This document shows positions 50,543 to 58,970 of a stretch of DNA of 64,000 bases, in pieces. Location: positions 47,287-111,286 of the forward strand of contig MNIR01000058.1 in the NCBI GenBank assembly GCA_001919865.1. The letters run 5' to 3'. The notes beneath the pieces are model-generated. The model saw nothing but the letters and a program-made list of their open reading frames with translations, had not been told where the DNA came from and did not search any database. Origin of the DNA: Gemmatimonadetes bacterium 13_1_20CM_4_69_16 (GTDB lineage Bacteria; Gemmatimonadota; Gemmatimonadetes; Gemmatimonadales; GWC2-71-9). A program made the translations under genes and the position numbers. Numbering within the stretch: the first letter of the stretch is position 1; the number at the start of each line of letters is the position of its first letter.

Positions 50543-52103
50543 GCGCGCGCTCCCAGTCACCACCCTCGCTTGCCTTGTCGTAACGACCGCCTGCGGGGGC
50601 GGCGGGGACGGGCAATCCCCCGCGCGCGGCTCGCAGCTCACGTATTACGAGACGTACGATCCGCGCTCGCTCGACCCGGCGCTCTCCACCGACGTCCCGA
50701 CCGGGGAAATGGTGACACTCGCTTACGACGGGCTTACCCAGTTCGATCCGGATGGTGGGCTGCTCCCGGCGCTGGCGGATCGCTGGACCGTGGCGCGGGG
50801 GGGACTCCGGTACGTGTTTCACCTGCGAGCGGGCGTCAGGTTCCATGACGGCACGCGCCTGACGCCGGAAGCGGTGCGCCAGAGCTTCCTGCGTGTGCTC
50901 ACCCCCGGCACCCGGGGCGGGCGCGCGTGGCCACTCTACCCGATCGCCGGGGCGGCCGCCTACGCTTCCGGCCGGTCGAGCGAGGTGACGGGCATCGGGC
51001 TGCTGGGCGATTCGGCTGTCGCTCTCGACTTAGCCGAGCCGCTGGCCATCTTTCCCAAGTTCCTCGCCATGCCGGTGGCGGCGGTCGTGCCGGCCCCTCC
51101 CCCCGCCGACCTCGGGCAGCATCCGGTCGGGAGCGGCCCGTGGCGCTTCGTGGCGTGGCAGCACGACGACTACCTGCGGTTCGCGCGCAATCAGGACTAC
51201 TGGGCCGGCGCCCCGGCCGCCGACACGCTGACGGTGCGGATCATCCCTGAGCCCTTGACCCGAGCCGCCGAATTCGAAGCGGGACGGCTCAGCGTGATGG
51301 AGGTCCCGTTTGGCGAGACGGCGCGCTGGCGGCGGGAGCACCCCGAGTTGCTGCTGGAGAAGCCCGCCCTCCGAGTGGTCTACGTGGCGCTCAACAATCG
51401 CCGCGGGCCGCTCCGGAACGTGCGGGTGCGCCAGGCGATCAACTACGCGGTCAACGTGCCGGAGATTCTCGCCACCGTGTACGGCGGGCGCGGCATTCTC
51501 GCCCGGGGAGCGATCCCGCCAGGCCTTCCCGGCAGCGACACCGCGCGCACTGGCTACCACTACGAGCCCGCCGAAGCGAAGCGCCTGCTCCAGGCGGCCG
51601 GTTACGGCAGCGGAATCGAGCTGCAGCTGTGGCGCAATACGAGCAATGTGGAGCTGGCGCGGGTGGCGCAGGCGGTCCAGGCGCAGCTCGAGCCGGTGGG
51701 CATCCGCGTGGAGCTCGTGGAGCGGGACGCCTCGAGCCAGCGCGAGGCCGCCCGCAAGGGTGAGACGGATATGGTGGTGCTCGACTGGTGGGCCGACTAT
51801 CCCGACGCCGACAATTTCCTGTATCCGCTGTTCTACTCCGGGAGCTTCGGCCCCGGAGGCAACTACGCGTTCTACGCCGACGCCGCGGCCGATTCGTTGA
51901 TCCTGCGGGCGCGCCGCACTACGGACGACGCGGCCCGCACGGCCCTCTACCGGGAGATCGACGAGCGCGTCTACCGTGCCGCGCCGTGGCTCTACCTCTG
52001 GTTTCCCACGGACCTCTGGGCCAAGCGCCCGGACGTCGTCGGGTGGGACGTGCCGGTGATCTTCAACGGCCAGCGCTGGACGGGAGCCCGGCGCGCGCCG
52101 TGA
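50541..52103 (+). CDS. Peptide/oligopeptide ABC-transporter binding lipoprotein (SBP family 5)
   Basis: A 520-residue lipoprotein (MRALPVTTLACLVVTTACGG, lipobox VTTAC). The family 5 fold shows YDPRSLDPALSTDVPTGEMV, LAYDGLTQFDPDGGLLPALA, YVFHLRAGVRFHDGTRLTPEAV, GSGPWRFVAWQHDD, VRQAINYAVNVPEIL and YPDADNFLYPLFYS. It delivers peptides or related solutes to an inner-membrane permease. The stop overlaps the permease start. No ATPase gene is nearby. Confidence 0.9.
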   Translation: MRALPVTTLACLVVTTACGGGGDGQSPARGSQLTYYETYDPRSLDPALSTDVPTGEMVTLAYDGLTQFDPDGGLLPALADRWTVARGGLRYVFHLRAGVRFHDGTRLTPEAVRQSFLRVLTPGTRGGRAWPLYPIAGAAAYASGRSSEVTGIGLLGDSAVALDLAEPLAIFPKFLAMPVAAVVPAPPPADLGQHPVGSGPWRFVAWQHDDYLRFARNQDYWAGAPAADTLTVRIIPEPLTRAAEFEAGRLSVMEVPFGETARWRREHPELLLEKPALRVVYVALNNRRGPLRNVRVRQAINYAVNVPEILATVYGGRGILARGAIPPGLPGSDTARTGYHYEPAEAKRLLQAAGYGSGIELQLWRNTSNVELARVAQAVQAQLEPVGIRVELVERDASSQREAARKGETDMVVLDWWADYPDADNFLYPLFYSGSFGPGGNYAFYADAAADSLILRARRTTDDAARTALYREIDERVYRAAPWLYLWFPTDLWAKRPDVVGWDVPVIFNGQRWTGARRAP

Positions 52104-53020
52104 TGCGCCTCCTGGCCCGCCGCCTCCTGCTGACCCTGCCCTCGTTGCTCGGCGTACTGGTCGTCGCCTTCCTGCTCCTCGACGTGGCGCCGGGCGACCC
52201 GGTGACGGCCATGGTGGGCGAGCGCGCCGACTCGGCCACGATCGCCCGGCTGCGCGCGGAGCTCCACCTCGACGATCCGCTGCCCACGCAGTTTGGCCAC
52301 TACGTGTGGGACGTCGTGCGCGGCGACCTCGGCCGCTCCTACATTACCCAGCGGCCGATCGCCCAGGATCTGGGGGAGCGCTTCCCCAAGACCGCCGAGC
52401 TCGCGCTCGCCGCCATGGCGCTCGCCGCCGTCACGGGGATCACGTTGGGGGTACTCTCGGCCGTCCGCCCCGGAGGGATCGTAGACCGGATCGCCATGCT
52501 GCTCTCCTACCTCGGCGTCTCGTTTCCGGTCTACTGGGTCGGGCTGCTGCTGATTCTCGTATTCGCCGTGGCGCTCAAGTGGCTGCCGCCCTCGGGGTCG
52601 GGCGGGCTCGCCTACCTCGTGCTGCCCGCGCTGACGCTCGGCATGCGCTCGATCGCGTTCCTCGCGCGCATGACCCGGGCGGCGATGCTGGACGTGTTGT
52701 CGAGCGATTTCATCCGCACCGCGCGGGCGAAGGGGTTGGCGGAGCGGGTCGTCGTGCTGCGCCACGGCTTCCGCAACGCCCTGGTGCCCGTGATCACCGT
52801 GCTGGGGCTCGACACCGGCAACTATCTCACCGGCAGCATCCTCACCGAGACGATCTTCGGCTGGCCGGGACTGGGGCGTTACGTGCTCACCGCGATCGAC
52901 AAGCGCGACCTTCCCGCCATCCAGGGGAGCATCCTGTTCATGTCGGTCGTCTTCCTCGTCGTGAACCTCATCACCGACCTGCTCTATGCGAAAGCTGATC
53001 CTCGCGTCGCTTACGATTAG
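52103..53020 (+). CDS. DppB/OppB-type ABC permease
   Basis: ATG 52103 overlaps the binding-protein stop (TGATG); the product is 305 residues with about six membrane helices. Features are the N-terminal RRLLLTLPSLLGVLVVAFLLLD, GDPVTAMVGERAD, LRAELHLDDPLPTQFGHYV, and the EAA loop SSDFIRTARAKGLAERVVVL. The usual second permease (DppC) and the ATPases (DppD/F) do not follow. Instead dacB overlaps by 35 bases. The transporter must be completed by genes elsewhere, or the locus has been trimmed. Confidence 0.9.
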   Translation: MRLLARRLLLTLPSLLGVLVVAFLLLDVAPGDPVTAMVGERADSATIARLRAELHLDDPLPTQFGHYVWDVVRGDLGRSYITQRPIAQDLGERFPKTAELALAAMALAAVTGITLGVLSAVRPGGIVDRIAMLLSYLGVSFPVYWVGLLLILVFAVALKWLPPSGSGGLAYLVLPALTLGMRSIAFLARMTRAAMLDVLSSDFIRTARAKGLAERVVVLRHGFRNALVPVITVLGLDTGNYLTGSILTETIFGWPGLGRYVLTAIDKRDLPAIQGSILFMSVVFLVVNLITDLLYAKADPRVAYD

Positions 53021-54503
53021 CTCGACCCTCACGGCGCAGACGCCGGCCGCGAAGCCTCGCACGACCCCGCTCAAGGGCTCGCTCGAGCGCCGGCTCGCCA
53101 CGCTGCTCGACCAGCCGCCGTTCAACCGGGCCAACTGGGGTCTGTATGTCGTGGACGACCGTGGCAAGGTGCTGTTCGAGCGCAACGGCGACCGCTTCTA
53201 CGTCCCCGCCAGCAACACCAAGCTCGTCGTCAGCGCTGCGGCGACGGTGCTGCTGCCGGTCGACTACCGCGTGAAGACCAGCTTGTACACGAACGGCCGC
53301 ATGGACAACGGGGTGTTGCACGGCGACCTCGTGCTGTACGGGCGGGGCGATCCAACCTGGTCGGAGCGCTGCTTCTCCGTGGACAGTCTCGCGCCGGGCG
53401 CGTGCGACTCGGCGTTCACCGCGATCGACGCCGTGGCCGATTCGCTGCGCGCGCGCGGGCTGAAGCGCGTCACGGGGAAGCTGGTGGGCGACGGCTCGTA
53501 CTTCGAGCCCACCTTGGTCCACCCCGGGTGGAACGCCTGGGACCTGAACTGGTGGTACGCGGCCCCGGTCTCGGGGCTCGGCTTTCACGACAACAGCGTG
53601 GACTTCCACATCGCCCCGGGCGGCGCGGTGGACCAGCCGCCCAGCATCACCTGGACCCCCGACCTCGCGCTGTTCACGTTCGAGAACCGGGCCCGCACCG
53701 TGCCGGCGGACTCCAGCTCGACGGTGGGCGACAACTTCTTCCGGAAGCCGGACACGTGGGACATCTGGGCGGAGGGGACCGTGGCGCTCGGTCGCAAGCC
53801 GTGGATCGAGAGCTTCGCGCTCCCCGACCCCAACCGCTATGCGGCCCGGGCGCTCGCGGCTTCCTTACTAAAGAAGGGCATCTCGGTCGAGGGGGGCACG
53901 GCGAGCACCACCGACTCACTCGCCTACCGCGGTGTGCGCGCCTGTTGCGCGCCGGTGGCCGAGTACGGCGGCCGCCCGCTCCCGGACATCGTCTTCCCGA
54001 TCCTGAACTCGAGCCAGAACTGGTTCGCCGAAATGCTGCTCAAGCTGCTGGGCCGCGAGCTCAAAGGCGAGGGGTCGTGGAGCGCGGGGCTCGAGGTGGA
54101 GCGCCGCTTCCTCATCGATTCCGTGCGAATCGACTCGACGGCGTTCGCGCTGGAGGACGGCTCGGGGCTCGCCGCGGGGAATCTGGTGACGCCGCGCGCG
54201 TTCGCCCAGCTGCTCGCCTACATGCATCGCCACCCGAAGCGTGCGCCCTTCCTCGCCGGGCTGCCCCACGCGGGGCAGCCCGGCTCCCTCCTCAAACGCT
54301 TCGGGGGGACGGTGCTCGACGGGCGGGTGATCGCGAAGACGGGCAGCATCGATCGGGTGAACAGCCTCTCAGGCTACATCGAACAACCCAGTGGACGGAC
54401 CGTCACGTTCAGCATCCAGGCGAACACGCACGCCGTTCCCTATCAGCAGATGCTCGCGCAGATCGATTCGATCGTGGTGGAAATCGGCAAAACGTCGCGG
54501 TAG
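52986..54503 (+). CDS. dacB: D-alanyl-D-alanine carboxypeptidase/endopeptidase (PBP4, S13)
   Basis: A 505-residue periplasmic enzyme with signal peptide (MRKLILASLTISSTLTAQTPA). Catalytic motifs: SxxK in YVPASNTKLVVSAAATVLL, SxN in ILNSSQNWFAEMLLKLLG, and KTG in IAKTGSIDRVNSLSGYI. The family trims pentapeptide ends and cuts cross-links in peptidoglycan. The gene starts 35 bases inside the dppB-type permease, so the two are probably translationally coupled, hinting at a peptide-recycling theme. A hairpin between convergent genes follows. Confidence 0.92.
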   Translation: MRKLILASLTISSTLTAQTPAAKPRTTPLKGSLERRLATLLDQPPFNRANWGLYVVDDRGKVLFERNGDRFYVPASNTKLVVSAAATVLLPVDYRVKTSLYTNGRMDNGVLHGDLVLYGRGDPTWSERCFSVDSLAPGACDSAFTAIDAVADSLRARGLKRVTGKLVGDGSYFEPTLVHPGWNAWDLNWWYAAPVSGLGFHDNSVDFHIAPGGAVDQPPSITWTPDLALFTFENRARTVPADSSSTVGDNFFRKPDTWDIWAEGTVALGRKPWIESFALPDPNRYAARALAASLLKKGISVEGGTASTTDSLAYRGVRACCAPVAEYGGRPLPDIVFPILNSSQNWFAEMLLKLLGRELKGEGSWSAGLEVERRFLIDSVRIDSTAFALEDGSGLAAGNLVTPRAFAQLLAYMHRHPKRAPFLAGLPHAGQPGSLLKRFGGTVLDGRVIAKTGSIDRVNSLSGYIEQPSGRTVTFSIQANTHAVPYQQMLAQIDSIVVEIGKTSR

Positions 54504-54527
54504 TACAACCGAAGTGGGCCTTGGGTT

Positions 54528-54560
54528 GGCTAACCCCGGGGCGCCGCCCCGGGGTCAGCC
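54528..54560. terminator. Strong palindrome between convergent genes (repeat family with 61065-61143)
   Basis: GGCTAACCCCGGGGC and GCCCCGGGGTCAGCC pair at 14 of 15 positions around a 3-base loop. It lies between the dacB and ferredoxin reductase stops and could terminate both, although no T-tract is present. The same core recurs in the glcD 3' end. Confidence 0.6.
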
Positions 54561-54563
54561 CCG

Positions 54564-55586
54564 TCAGTCTTCGGTCTGGCCGAAGATGGCCATGTTGGAG
54601 GAATGCCCCGGCTCGATCTTCGCCGCCGGGTTGATGAAGTGGACCGCGTGGTTCACGGCGATCGCGGCCTCGGCCGCGCCCGTGGCGATGAGCTTGAGCT
54701 TCCCCGGGTACGTCGTGATGTCGCCCGCCGCGAAAATGCCGGGGATGTTCGTTGCCATCGTCTGCGTCACCTTGATCTCGCCTTTCTCGATTTCGAGCCC
54801 CCACTCGGCGATGGCGCCGAGGGAGGAGATGAAGCCGAGCTGCGGCACGACGCAATCGATAGGCACGCGCTGGTCCTGCTTCGTCTTGCTGTTGACGATG
54901 GTCACGGCCTCGATGTGGTCGCCCCCGTGGATCTCCTTCAGCTCCCAGAAGGTGCGCAGCTCCATCTTCCCGGCGGCGCACAGCTCCTGTACCTGCCGCA
55001 CCGTGGCGGCGTGGGCGCGGAAGCCGTCGCGGCGGTGGATCATCAGGATGTGCCGCGCGATCCCCTGCAGGTTCACGGCCCAATCGAACGCCGAGTCGCC
55101 CCCGCCCACGAGCAACACGCGCTTCCCCGCGAACACCTTGGGGTCAAGGATGCGATCGTGCAGGCCCCGGCCGTACCAACGATCCACGTCCTTGAGCGGG
55201 AGCTTGCGGGGCGTGAAGGCGCCGATCCCCCCGGCGATGAGCACGGCGCGCGAGCAGTACGCATCGCCGTCCGTCGCCACGGTGAAGAGCGGGGCGCCGT
55301 TCTCGGCCGCCCGCGTCAGGCCGGTCACCTTCTGACCGAGGTGCACCGGCGCCTTCCACTGGAGCGCCTGCTCGGCCATGCCCTTCACCAGATCCTTGGC
55401 GAGCACCTTGGGAAAGCCGGCGACGTCGAAGATGTATTTCTCCGGGTAGAGCGCCGTGAGCTGGCCGCCCAGTTGGTCGAGGTTGTCGATCAGGCGGCAG
55501 GAGGCGCCGCGCATCCCCGCGTAGAACGCGCCGAACAGCCCCGTCGGGCCGGCGCCGATTATGGTGATATCTTTGACGTCTTGCAT
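54564..55586 (-). CDS. Ferredoxin--NADP reductase, thioredoxin-reductase type (YumC-like)
   Basis: ATG 55584-55586 (MQDVKDITIIGAGPTGLFGA) gives 340 residues; the track ORF is too long. FAD site GAGPTGLFGAFYAG, NADP site VLLVGGGDSAFDWAVNL, and the C-terminal GIFAAGDITTYPGKLKLIATG are present. There is no CxxC redox pair as in thioredoxin reductase, hence the assignment to the YumC-type ferredoxin reductases that form dimers and reduce ferredoxin with NADPH. The electron acceptor here is unknown. Confidence 0.88.
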   Translation of the reverse strand: MQDVKDITIIGAGPTGLFGAFYAGMRGASCRLIDNLDQLGGQLTALYPEKYIFDVAGFPKVLAKDLVKGMAEQALQWKAPVHLGQKVTGLTRAAENGAPLFTVATDGDAYCSRAVLIAGGIGAFTPRKLPLKDVDRWYGRGLHDRILDPKVFAGKRVLLVGGGDSAFDWAVNLQGIARHILMIHRRDGFRAHAATVRQVQELCAAGKMELRTFWELKEIHGGDHIEAVTIVNSKTKQDQRVPIDCVVPQLGFISSLGAIAEWGLEIEKGEIKVTQTMATNIPGIFAAGDITTYPGKLKLIATGAAEAAIAVNHAVHFINPAAKIEPGHSSNMAIFGQTED

Positions 55587-55618
55587 TTGGGCGAAGTAAT
55601 GGTACACCCGAGGAGACG

Positions 55619-55695
55619 AGAGAGGGGAGATGTTCGCTCGTCGCACCGCAAGACGCCAACGCGCAGCGTCACGAACGTCTCCCTTTTCCCCTCTC
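55619..55695. repeat. Imperfect palindrome upstream of the cobalamin adenosyltransferase gene
   Basis: GAGAGGGGAGATGTTCG near 55619 and CGAACGTCTCCC plus TTCCCCTCTC near 55673-55695 form an interrupted inverted repeat. A smaller stem GACGC...GCGTC lies inside. It fills the space between divergent genes and could hold operator or leader structure. Confidence 0.45.
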
Positions 55696-55715
55696 CCCGG
55701 GGTTGAGCGGAGGGG

Positions 55716-56273
55716 ATGCGGGTGAAGATCTACACCAAGACCGGTGATGCCGGGGAAACCGGGCTGTTCGGAGGCGGGCGCGTGCCGAAGGACCACCGCC
55801 GGGTGGAGGCGTACGGAGAGGTGGACGAGCTCAATGCCGCCATCGGGCTGGCGCGCGCGCTCGAGCCCTCCGGGTTCGGCGATGGCCTGCTGCAATCCAT
55901 CCAGCGTGATCTCTTCACCGTCGGCGCCGAGCTGGCAACGCCGGATCGTGACAAGCTGCCCAAGGCCCTCGCCCGGAGTGGCGCGCCGCTGGGCGAGTCG
56001 GACGTAGCGGCGCTCGAGGACGCGATCGACACGCACGAGGCGAAGCTCGCGCCCCTCAAGAACTTCATTCTGCCGGGGGGCACACCCAAAGCCGCCGCGC
56101 TGCACCTGGCACGCACCGTGTGTCGCCGCGCCGAACGAGCGGTGGTGGCGCTGTCACACGAAGACACGATCAATCCGGCCGTGGTGCAGTATCTGAACCG
56201 GCTGTCCGACCTGCTGTTCGTGCTGGCGCGCGCCGTGAACGTCGCCGCGGGCGTCCCGGACCAGCAGTGGTGA
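55716..56273 (+). CDS. PduO-type ATP:cob(I)alamin adenosyltransferase
   Basis: A 185-residue trimeric enzyme that makes adenosylcobalamin. Features are KIYTKTGDAGETGLFGGGRV (ATP-binding N-terminus), RVEAYGEVDELNAAIGLAR, LPGGTPKAAALHLARTVCRRAER, and NRLSDLLFVLARAVN. The start is ATG 55716. No cobalamin-dependent enzyme or riboswitch is visible nearby; the leader carries only a palindrome. It overlaps aroB by four bases. Confidence 0.92.
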   Translation: MRVKIYTKTGDAGETGLFGGGRVPKDHRRVEAYGEVDELNAAIGLARALEPSGFGDGLLQSIQRDLFTVGAELATPDRDKLPKALARSGAPLGESDVAALEDAIDTHEAKLAPLKNFILPGGTPKAAALHLARTVCRRAERAVVALSHEDTINPAVVQYLNRLSDLLFVLARAVNVAAGVPDQQW

Positions 56274-57382
56274 AGATCCACGTTCCCATCTCGGCACACG
56301 ACGACGCGTCCTACGACATCCTGATCGGCCGCGGCCTCCAGGCCGAGCTGCCGCGGCTGGTGCGGGAGGCCTGCCCCGCCGCTCGGTACGCGGTGATCAC
56401 GGATTCTCACGTGAACGGGCTGTTCGGGAAGCAAGTCGTGGCACGTCTGCACGACGGCACGTTGCCCGCTGAGCTGTTCGAGTTCCCGGCCGGCGAATGG
56501 AACAAGACGCGCGAGACGTGGGCGATGCTGTCCGACCGGATGCTCGCGGCGCACTTCGGCCGGGATTGCGGGGTGATCGCGCTGGGCGGCGGTGTGGTGG
56601 GCGACATGGCGGGGTTCGTCGCGGCGACCTACCTCCGCGGCGTCCCCTACGTGCAGGTCCCGACCTCACTACTCGCGATGATCGACTCCGCGATCGGCGG
56701 GAAGACGGGGGTCGATGTGCCGGCCGGAAAGAACCTGCTGGGGGCGTTCCACCAGCCGCGGCGCGTGATCGCCGACCTCGACGCACTGGCGTCGCTCCCT
56801 GCCGTCCAACTGGCGGCGGGATTGGCGGAGGCCGTCAAGCACGGCGTGATCGCGGACGCGGACTACTTCGGCTTCCTCGAGCGCGAGCACCAAGCGGTAA
56901 TGGGCAAGGACGCAGACACGCTGGAGCGGGTGGTCTCCCGCTCGGTCGAAATCAAGGCTGCGGTGGTGGCCGCGGACGAGCGGGAGGCGGGACGGCGCGC
57001 GACCCTGAACTTCGGGCACACGGTGGGACATGCGATCGAGGCCACCGCGAAGTTCGCGGTGCTGCACGGTGAAGCCGTCGCGATCGGGATGGCGTACGAG
57101 GCCCGACTCGCGGAAGCCCTCGAGGTCGCGGAACCGGGCACCGCGGACCGGATTCGTGCCCTGCTCGAACGCTACGGCCTGCCGCTCGACCTCCCCGAGT
57201 CCGCCACGCCTGACGATCTCGTGGCCGCGATGCAGCTCGACAAGAAGGCGCGCGCCGGTGCGGTACGGTTCGCGCTGCCGCGCGCGATCGGCGCGATGCA
57301 CGGCGGGGCGAAGACGGGGTGGACGGTCGCGGCGCCGGAGAGGCTGGTGAAGGAGATCCTCGGGGGGCCGGCAGCCGAGTAG
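56270..57382 (+). CDS. aroB: 3-dehydroquinate synthase
   Basis: Second step of the shikimate pathway. GTG 56270 overlaps the PduO stop as GTGA; the product is 370 residues. The NAD-binding GGGVVGDMAGFVAATYLRG, the substrate/zinc region VPTSLLAMIDSAIGGKTGVD and KNLLGAFHQP, the zinc ligands in GLAEAVKHGVI and LNFGHTVGHAIEA with H in VLHGEAVAIGM are all present. The family usually sits with aroC/aroK; here it stands alone after pduO. Confidence 0.95.
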   Translation: MKIHVPISAHDDASYDILIGRGLQAELPRLVREACPAARYAVITDSHVNGLFGKQVVARLHDGTLPAELFEFPAGEWNKTRETWAMLSDRMLAAHFGRDCGVIALGGGVVGDMAGFVAATYLRGVPYVQVPTSLLAMIDSAIGGKTGVDVPAGKNLLGAFHQPRRVIADLDALASLPAVQLAAGLAEAVKHGVIADADYFGFLEREHQAVMGKDADTLERVVSRSVEIKAAVVAADEREAGRRATLNFGHTVGHAIEATAKFAVLHGEAVAIGMAYEARLAEALEVAEPGTADRIRALLERYGLPLDLPESATPDDLVAAMQLDKKARAGAVRFALPRAIGAMHGGAKTGWTVAAPERLVKEILGGPAAE

Positions 57383-57421
57383 GGGCGCAGCACCCCGCGC
57401 CCCTCCAGTTGCAGTGCGCGT

Positions 57422-57583
57422 CTAGAGCGCTTGCGCGCGTTGCTTCCGGAGCCGCCAGATGCCGCGACCCACGAGGAGCACGCCCACCACGGCGAGCGCC
57501 ACTCCACTGTTGGTCCCGACGAGTGCCAGTTTGCCCGACACCCCGCCGACGATGAAGACGAGACCGATGAGGATGCTGCTCAC
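57422..57583 (-). CDS. Small membrane protein, 53 aa
   Basis: The track start at 57652 would include a TATATT promoter-like hexamer in its coding region, so GTG 57581-57583 is preferred (VVSSILIGLVFIVGGVSGK). Two hydrophobic helices are visible (SSILIGLVFIVGGVSGKLAL and GVALAVVGVLLVGRGIW), followed by a basic tail RLRKQRAQAL. It is a hypothetical protein with no recognised family. It lies downstream of aroB, convergent with it. Confidence 0.55.
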   Translation of the reverse strand: MSSILIGLVFIVGGVSGKLALVGTNSGVALAVVGVLLVGRGIWRLRKQRAQAL

Positions 57584-57652
57584 GACGCGCTCCGGGTGGA
57601 AGGAGCGGCCATCATAGTGGCTCGGCGGCGAGCAATATAGGGCGTCCGTCAC

Positions 57653-57935
57653 GTTCCGTTCTTAATCACATATCCATCAACAACTTCCCACATGATTCCC
57701 ACCTCTCCACATTGCGGCTCAGGTTTGACGGTGCGCATTCAACACCGCATCAACATTCGATTTCTCCACATGGTGTGTTGATAGTGGACAAATCGTGCAC
57801 TCGTGCAGTGGTCTAATAATTTGTGATGTTGAAAACAGCCGAAATTTGCACCATTGTCAGGCGATTCCTATATTGGCGCGTTACGCTTGTCCACGTGCGG
57901 CATTACCCATCGTCTAGCGTTGGAGAGCCCTAGCT
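57653..57935. other. AT-richer intergenic region upstream of the sigma gene
   Basis: About 280 bases, the most AT-rich stretch seen in the window. It contains CTCCACAT twice and a GTGGACAAA, faintly like DnaA boxes, and promoter sequences for both directions. No ORF or RNA was recognised. It probably holds regulation for the sigma-factor gene. Confidence 0.5.
57846..57874 (+). promoter_or_regulatory. Putative sigma-70 promoter of the sigma-factor gene
   Basis: TTGCAC at 57846-57851 and TATATT at 57869-57874 are 17 bases apart. The leader to the ATG at 57936 would be about 55 bases. A related TATATT occurs on the opposite strand before the small membrane protein. Confidence 0.55.
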
Positions 57936-58829
57936 ATGGCGCGGTCGAACGGAGGCAAGGCCAAGGCGTTCTTTCGAGCCAATCCTTCCGGAGCCTTCGA
58001 CCAGTATCTGCAAGACATCCAAAAGCTACCCCTCATCAAAGACCCCGCAGAAGAGCGCCGGCTCGCACGCCGGGTGCAGCGGGGCGATGAAAAAGCCGCC
58101 GAACGACTCGTCACCGCCAACCTCCGCTTCGTCATCTCCTACGTCAAGAAGTACCAGGGTCACGGCCTCGACCTGTCGGAGCTGGTGGCGATCGGCAACG
58201 AGGGGCTGCTCAAAGCAGTCAAGAAGTTCGATCCCGACCAGGGCGTGAAGTTCATCTCGTACGCGGTGTGGTGGGTCCGCCAGGCGGTGTTGAAGGCGCT
58301 GGCGGAGCAGACGCGCAGCGTGCGGATCCCGCTGAATCAGAACTCGCAGCTGATCCGCATGAGCCGCACCGAGACATACCTCTCCCAAGAGCTCGGCCGC
58401 GAACCCACCGACGACGAAATCGCGCTCGCTCTCGAAGACACGGTAGAAAATGTCCGCACCGCGCGCCGCATGACGGCGGCGGAGCTGTCGCTCGACGCGC
58501 CCGTGGATCGCACCGACAAGGACGCGGCGACGCTGGGCGAGCGGTTTGCCGGCCAGGAAGGCGGCGAGATCGAGGAGAAGACGGACGGCAAGCTGATGCG
58601 CGAGTTCATCGACCGCATCTTCCAGAAGTACCTGACGCCGCGCGAGCGCAAGATTCTCTACCTCTATTACGGCCTCGAGGAAGGCAGCGAGGCGATGACG
58701 CTCGAGAAGATCGGCGCGCTGATGGGCGTCACGCGGGAACGGATCAGGCAGATACGGGAACGGGCATTCGAAAAGCTGCGGGAGTCGCCGGACGGAAGGG
58801 CTTTGAGGGGCTTCTGGAGAGCCGCCTGA
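57936..58829 (+). CDS. rpoD: RNA polymerase sigma factor, RpoD/SigA type, short form
   Basis: A 297-residue group 1/2 sigma factor without the long region 1.1. Regions 1.2 to 4.2 follow in order: AFDQYLQDIQKLPLIKDPAEE (1.2), LVTANLRFVISYVKKYQG (2.1), GLLKAVKKFDPDQGVKF and SYAVWWVRQAVLKAL (2.3-2.4, -10 recognition), QELGREPTDDEIALAL (3), and TLEKIGALMGVTRERIRQIRERAFEKL (4.2, -35 recognition). In several phyla with short primary sigmas this is the housekeeping factor, consistent with the TTGACN/TATNNT-like promoters seen here. No anti-sigma gene is adjacent. Confidence 0.92.
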   Translation: MARSNGGKAKAFFRANPSGAFDQYLQDIQKLPLIKDPAEERRLARRVQRGDEKAAERLVTANLRFVISYVKKYQGHGLDLSELVAIGNEGLLKAVKKFDPDQGVKFISYAVWWVRQAVLKALAEQTRSVRIPLNQNSQLIRMSRTETYLSQELGREPTDDEIALALEDTVENVRTARRMTAAELSLDAPVDRTDKDAATLGERFAGQEGGEIEEKTDGKLMREFIDRIFQKYLTPRERKILYLYYGLEEGSEAMTLEKIGALMGVTRERIRQIRERAFEKLRESPDGRALRGFWRAA

Positions 58830-58841
58830 GGACAGGCAAAG

Positions 58842-58943
58842 ACTAGACGCGCAGACGCACAGCGGTGAAACGGCTTGAGGGGTCAGGAAGAGCACTTCCT
58901 GGCCCCTCATTGCTGTTCTCCCCTGTGCGTCTACGAGTCTAGT
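58842..58943. repeat. Nested palindrome between sigma and LON-N genes
   Basis: Outer arms of 21 bases (58842-58862 and 58923-58943) match as inverted copies with two or three differences. They resemble the AGACGGGT octamer family (CTGTGCGTCTACGAGTCT). Inside sits a stronger hairpin, listed separately. The whole spans the intergenic gap, the right arm ending 27 bases before the next gene. Confidence 0.8.
58877..58908 (+). terminator. Terminator-like hairpin after the sigma gene
   Basis: GAGGGGTCAGGAAG pairs with CTTCCTGGCCCCTC (one G-T) around a 4-base loop AGCA. It is followed by ATTGCTGTTCTC, only moderately T-rich. It lies about 50 bases after the sigma stop. Confidence 0.6.
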
Positions 58944-58957
58944 TGTTGCATTTCCGG

Positions 58958-58963
58958 TATACT
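58958..58963 (+). promoter_or_regulatory. -10 element of the LON-N gene, leaderless
   Basis: TATACT ends 7 bases before the ATG at 58971, with ATTTACC between, so transcription is predicted to start at the ATG. No good -35 is seen at the standard distance. A TTGCAT lies too close. Confidence 0.45.
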
Positions 58964-58970
58964 ATTTACC

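Noticed and set aside
54268-54292. Palindrome GGGCTGCCCC-ACG-CGGGGCAGCCC inside dacB as another inserted element
   Set aside because: The encoded residues (AGLPHAGQPGSLLKR) fit the conserved region before KTG in PBP4 proteins, so no insertion is needed to explain it.
57655-57935. Replication origin with DnaA boxes near the sigma gene
   Set aside because: Matches to TTATCCACA are poor and few, and no dnaA, dnaN or gyrB is close. AT richness is explained by promoters.
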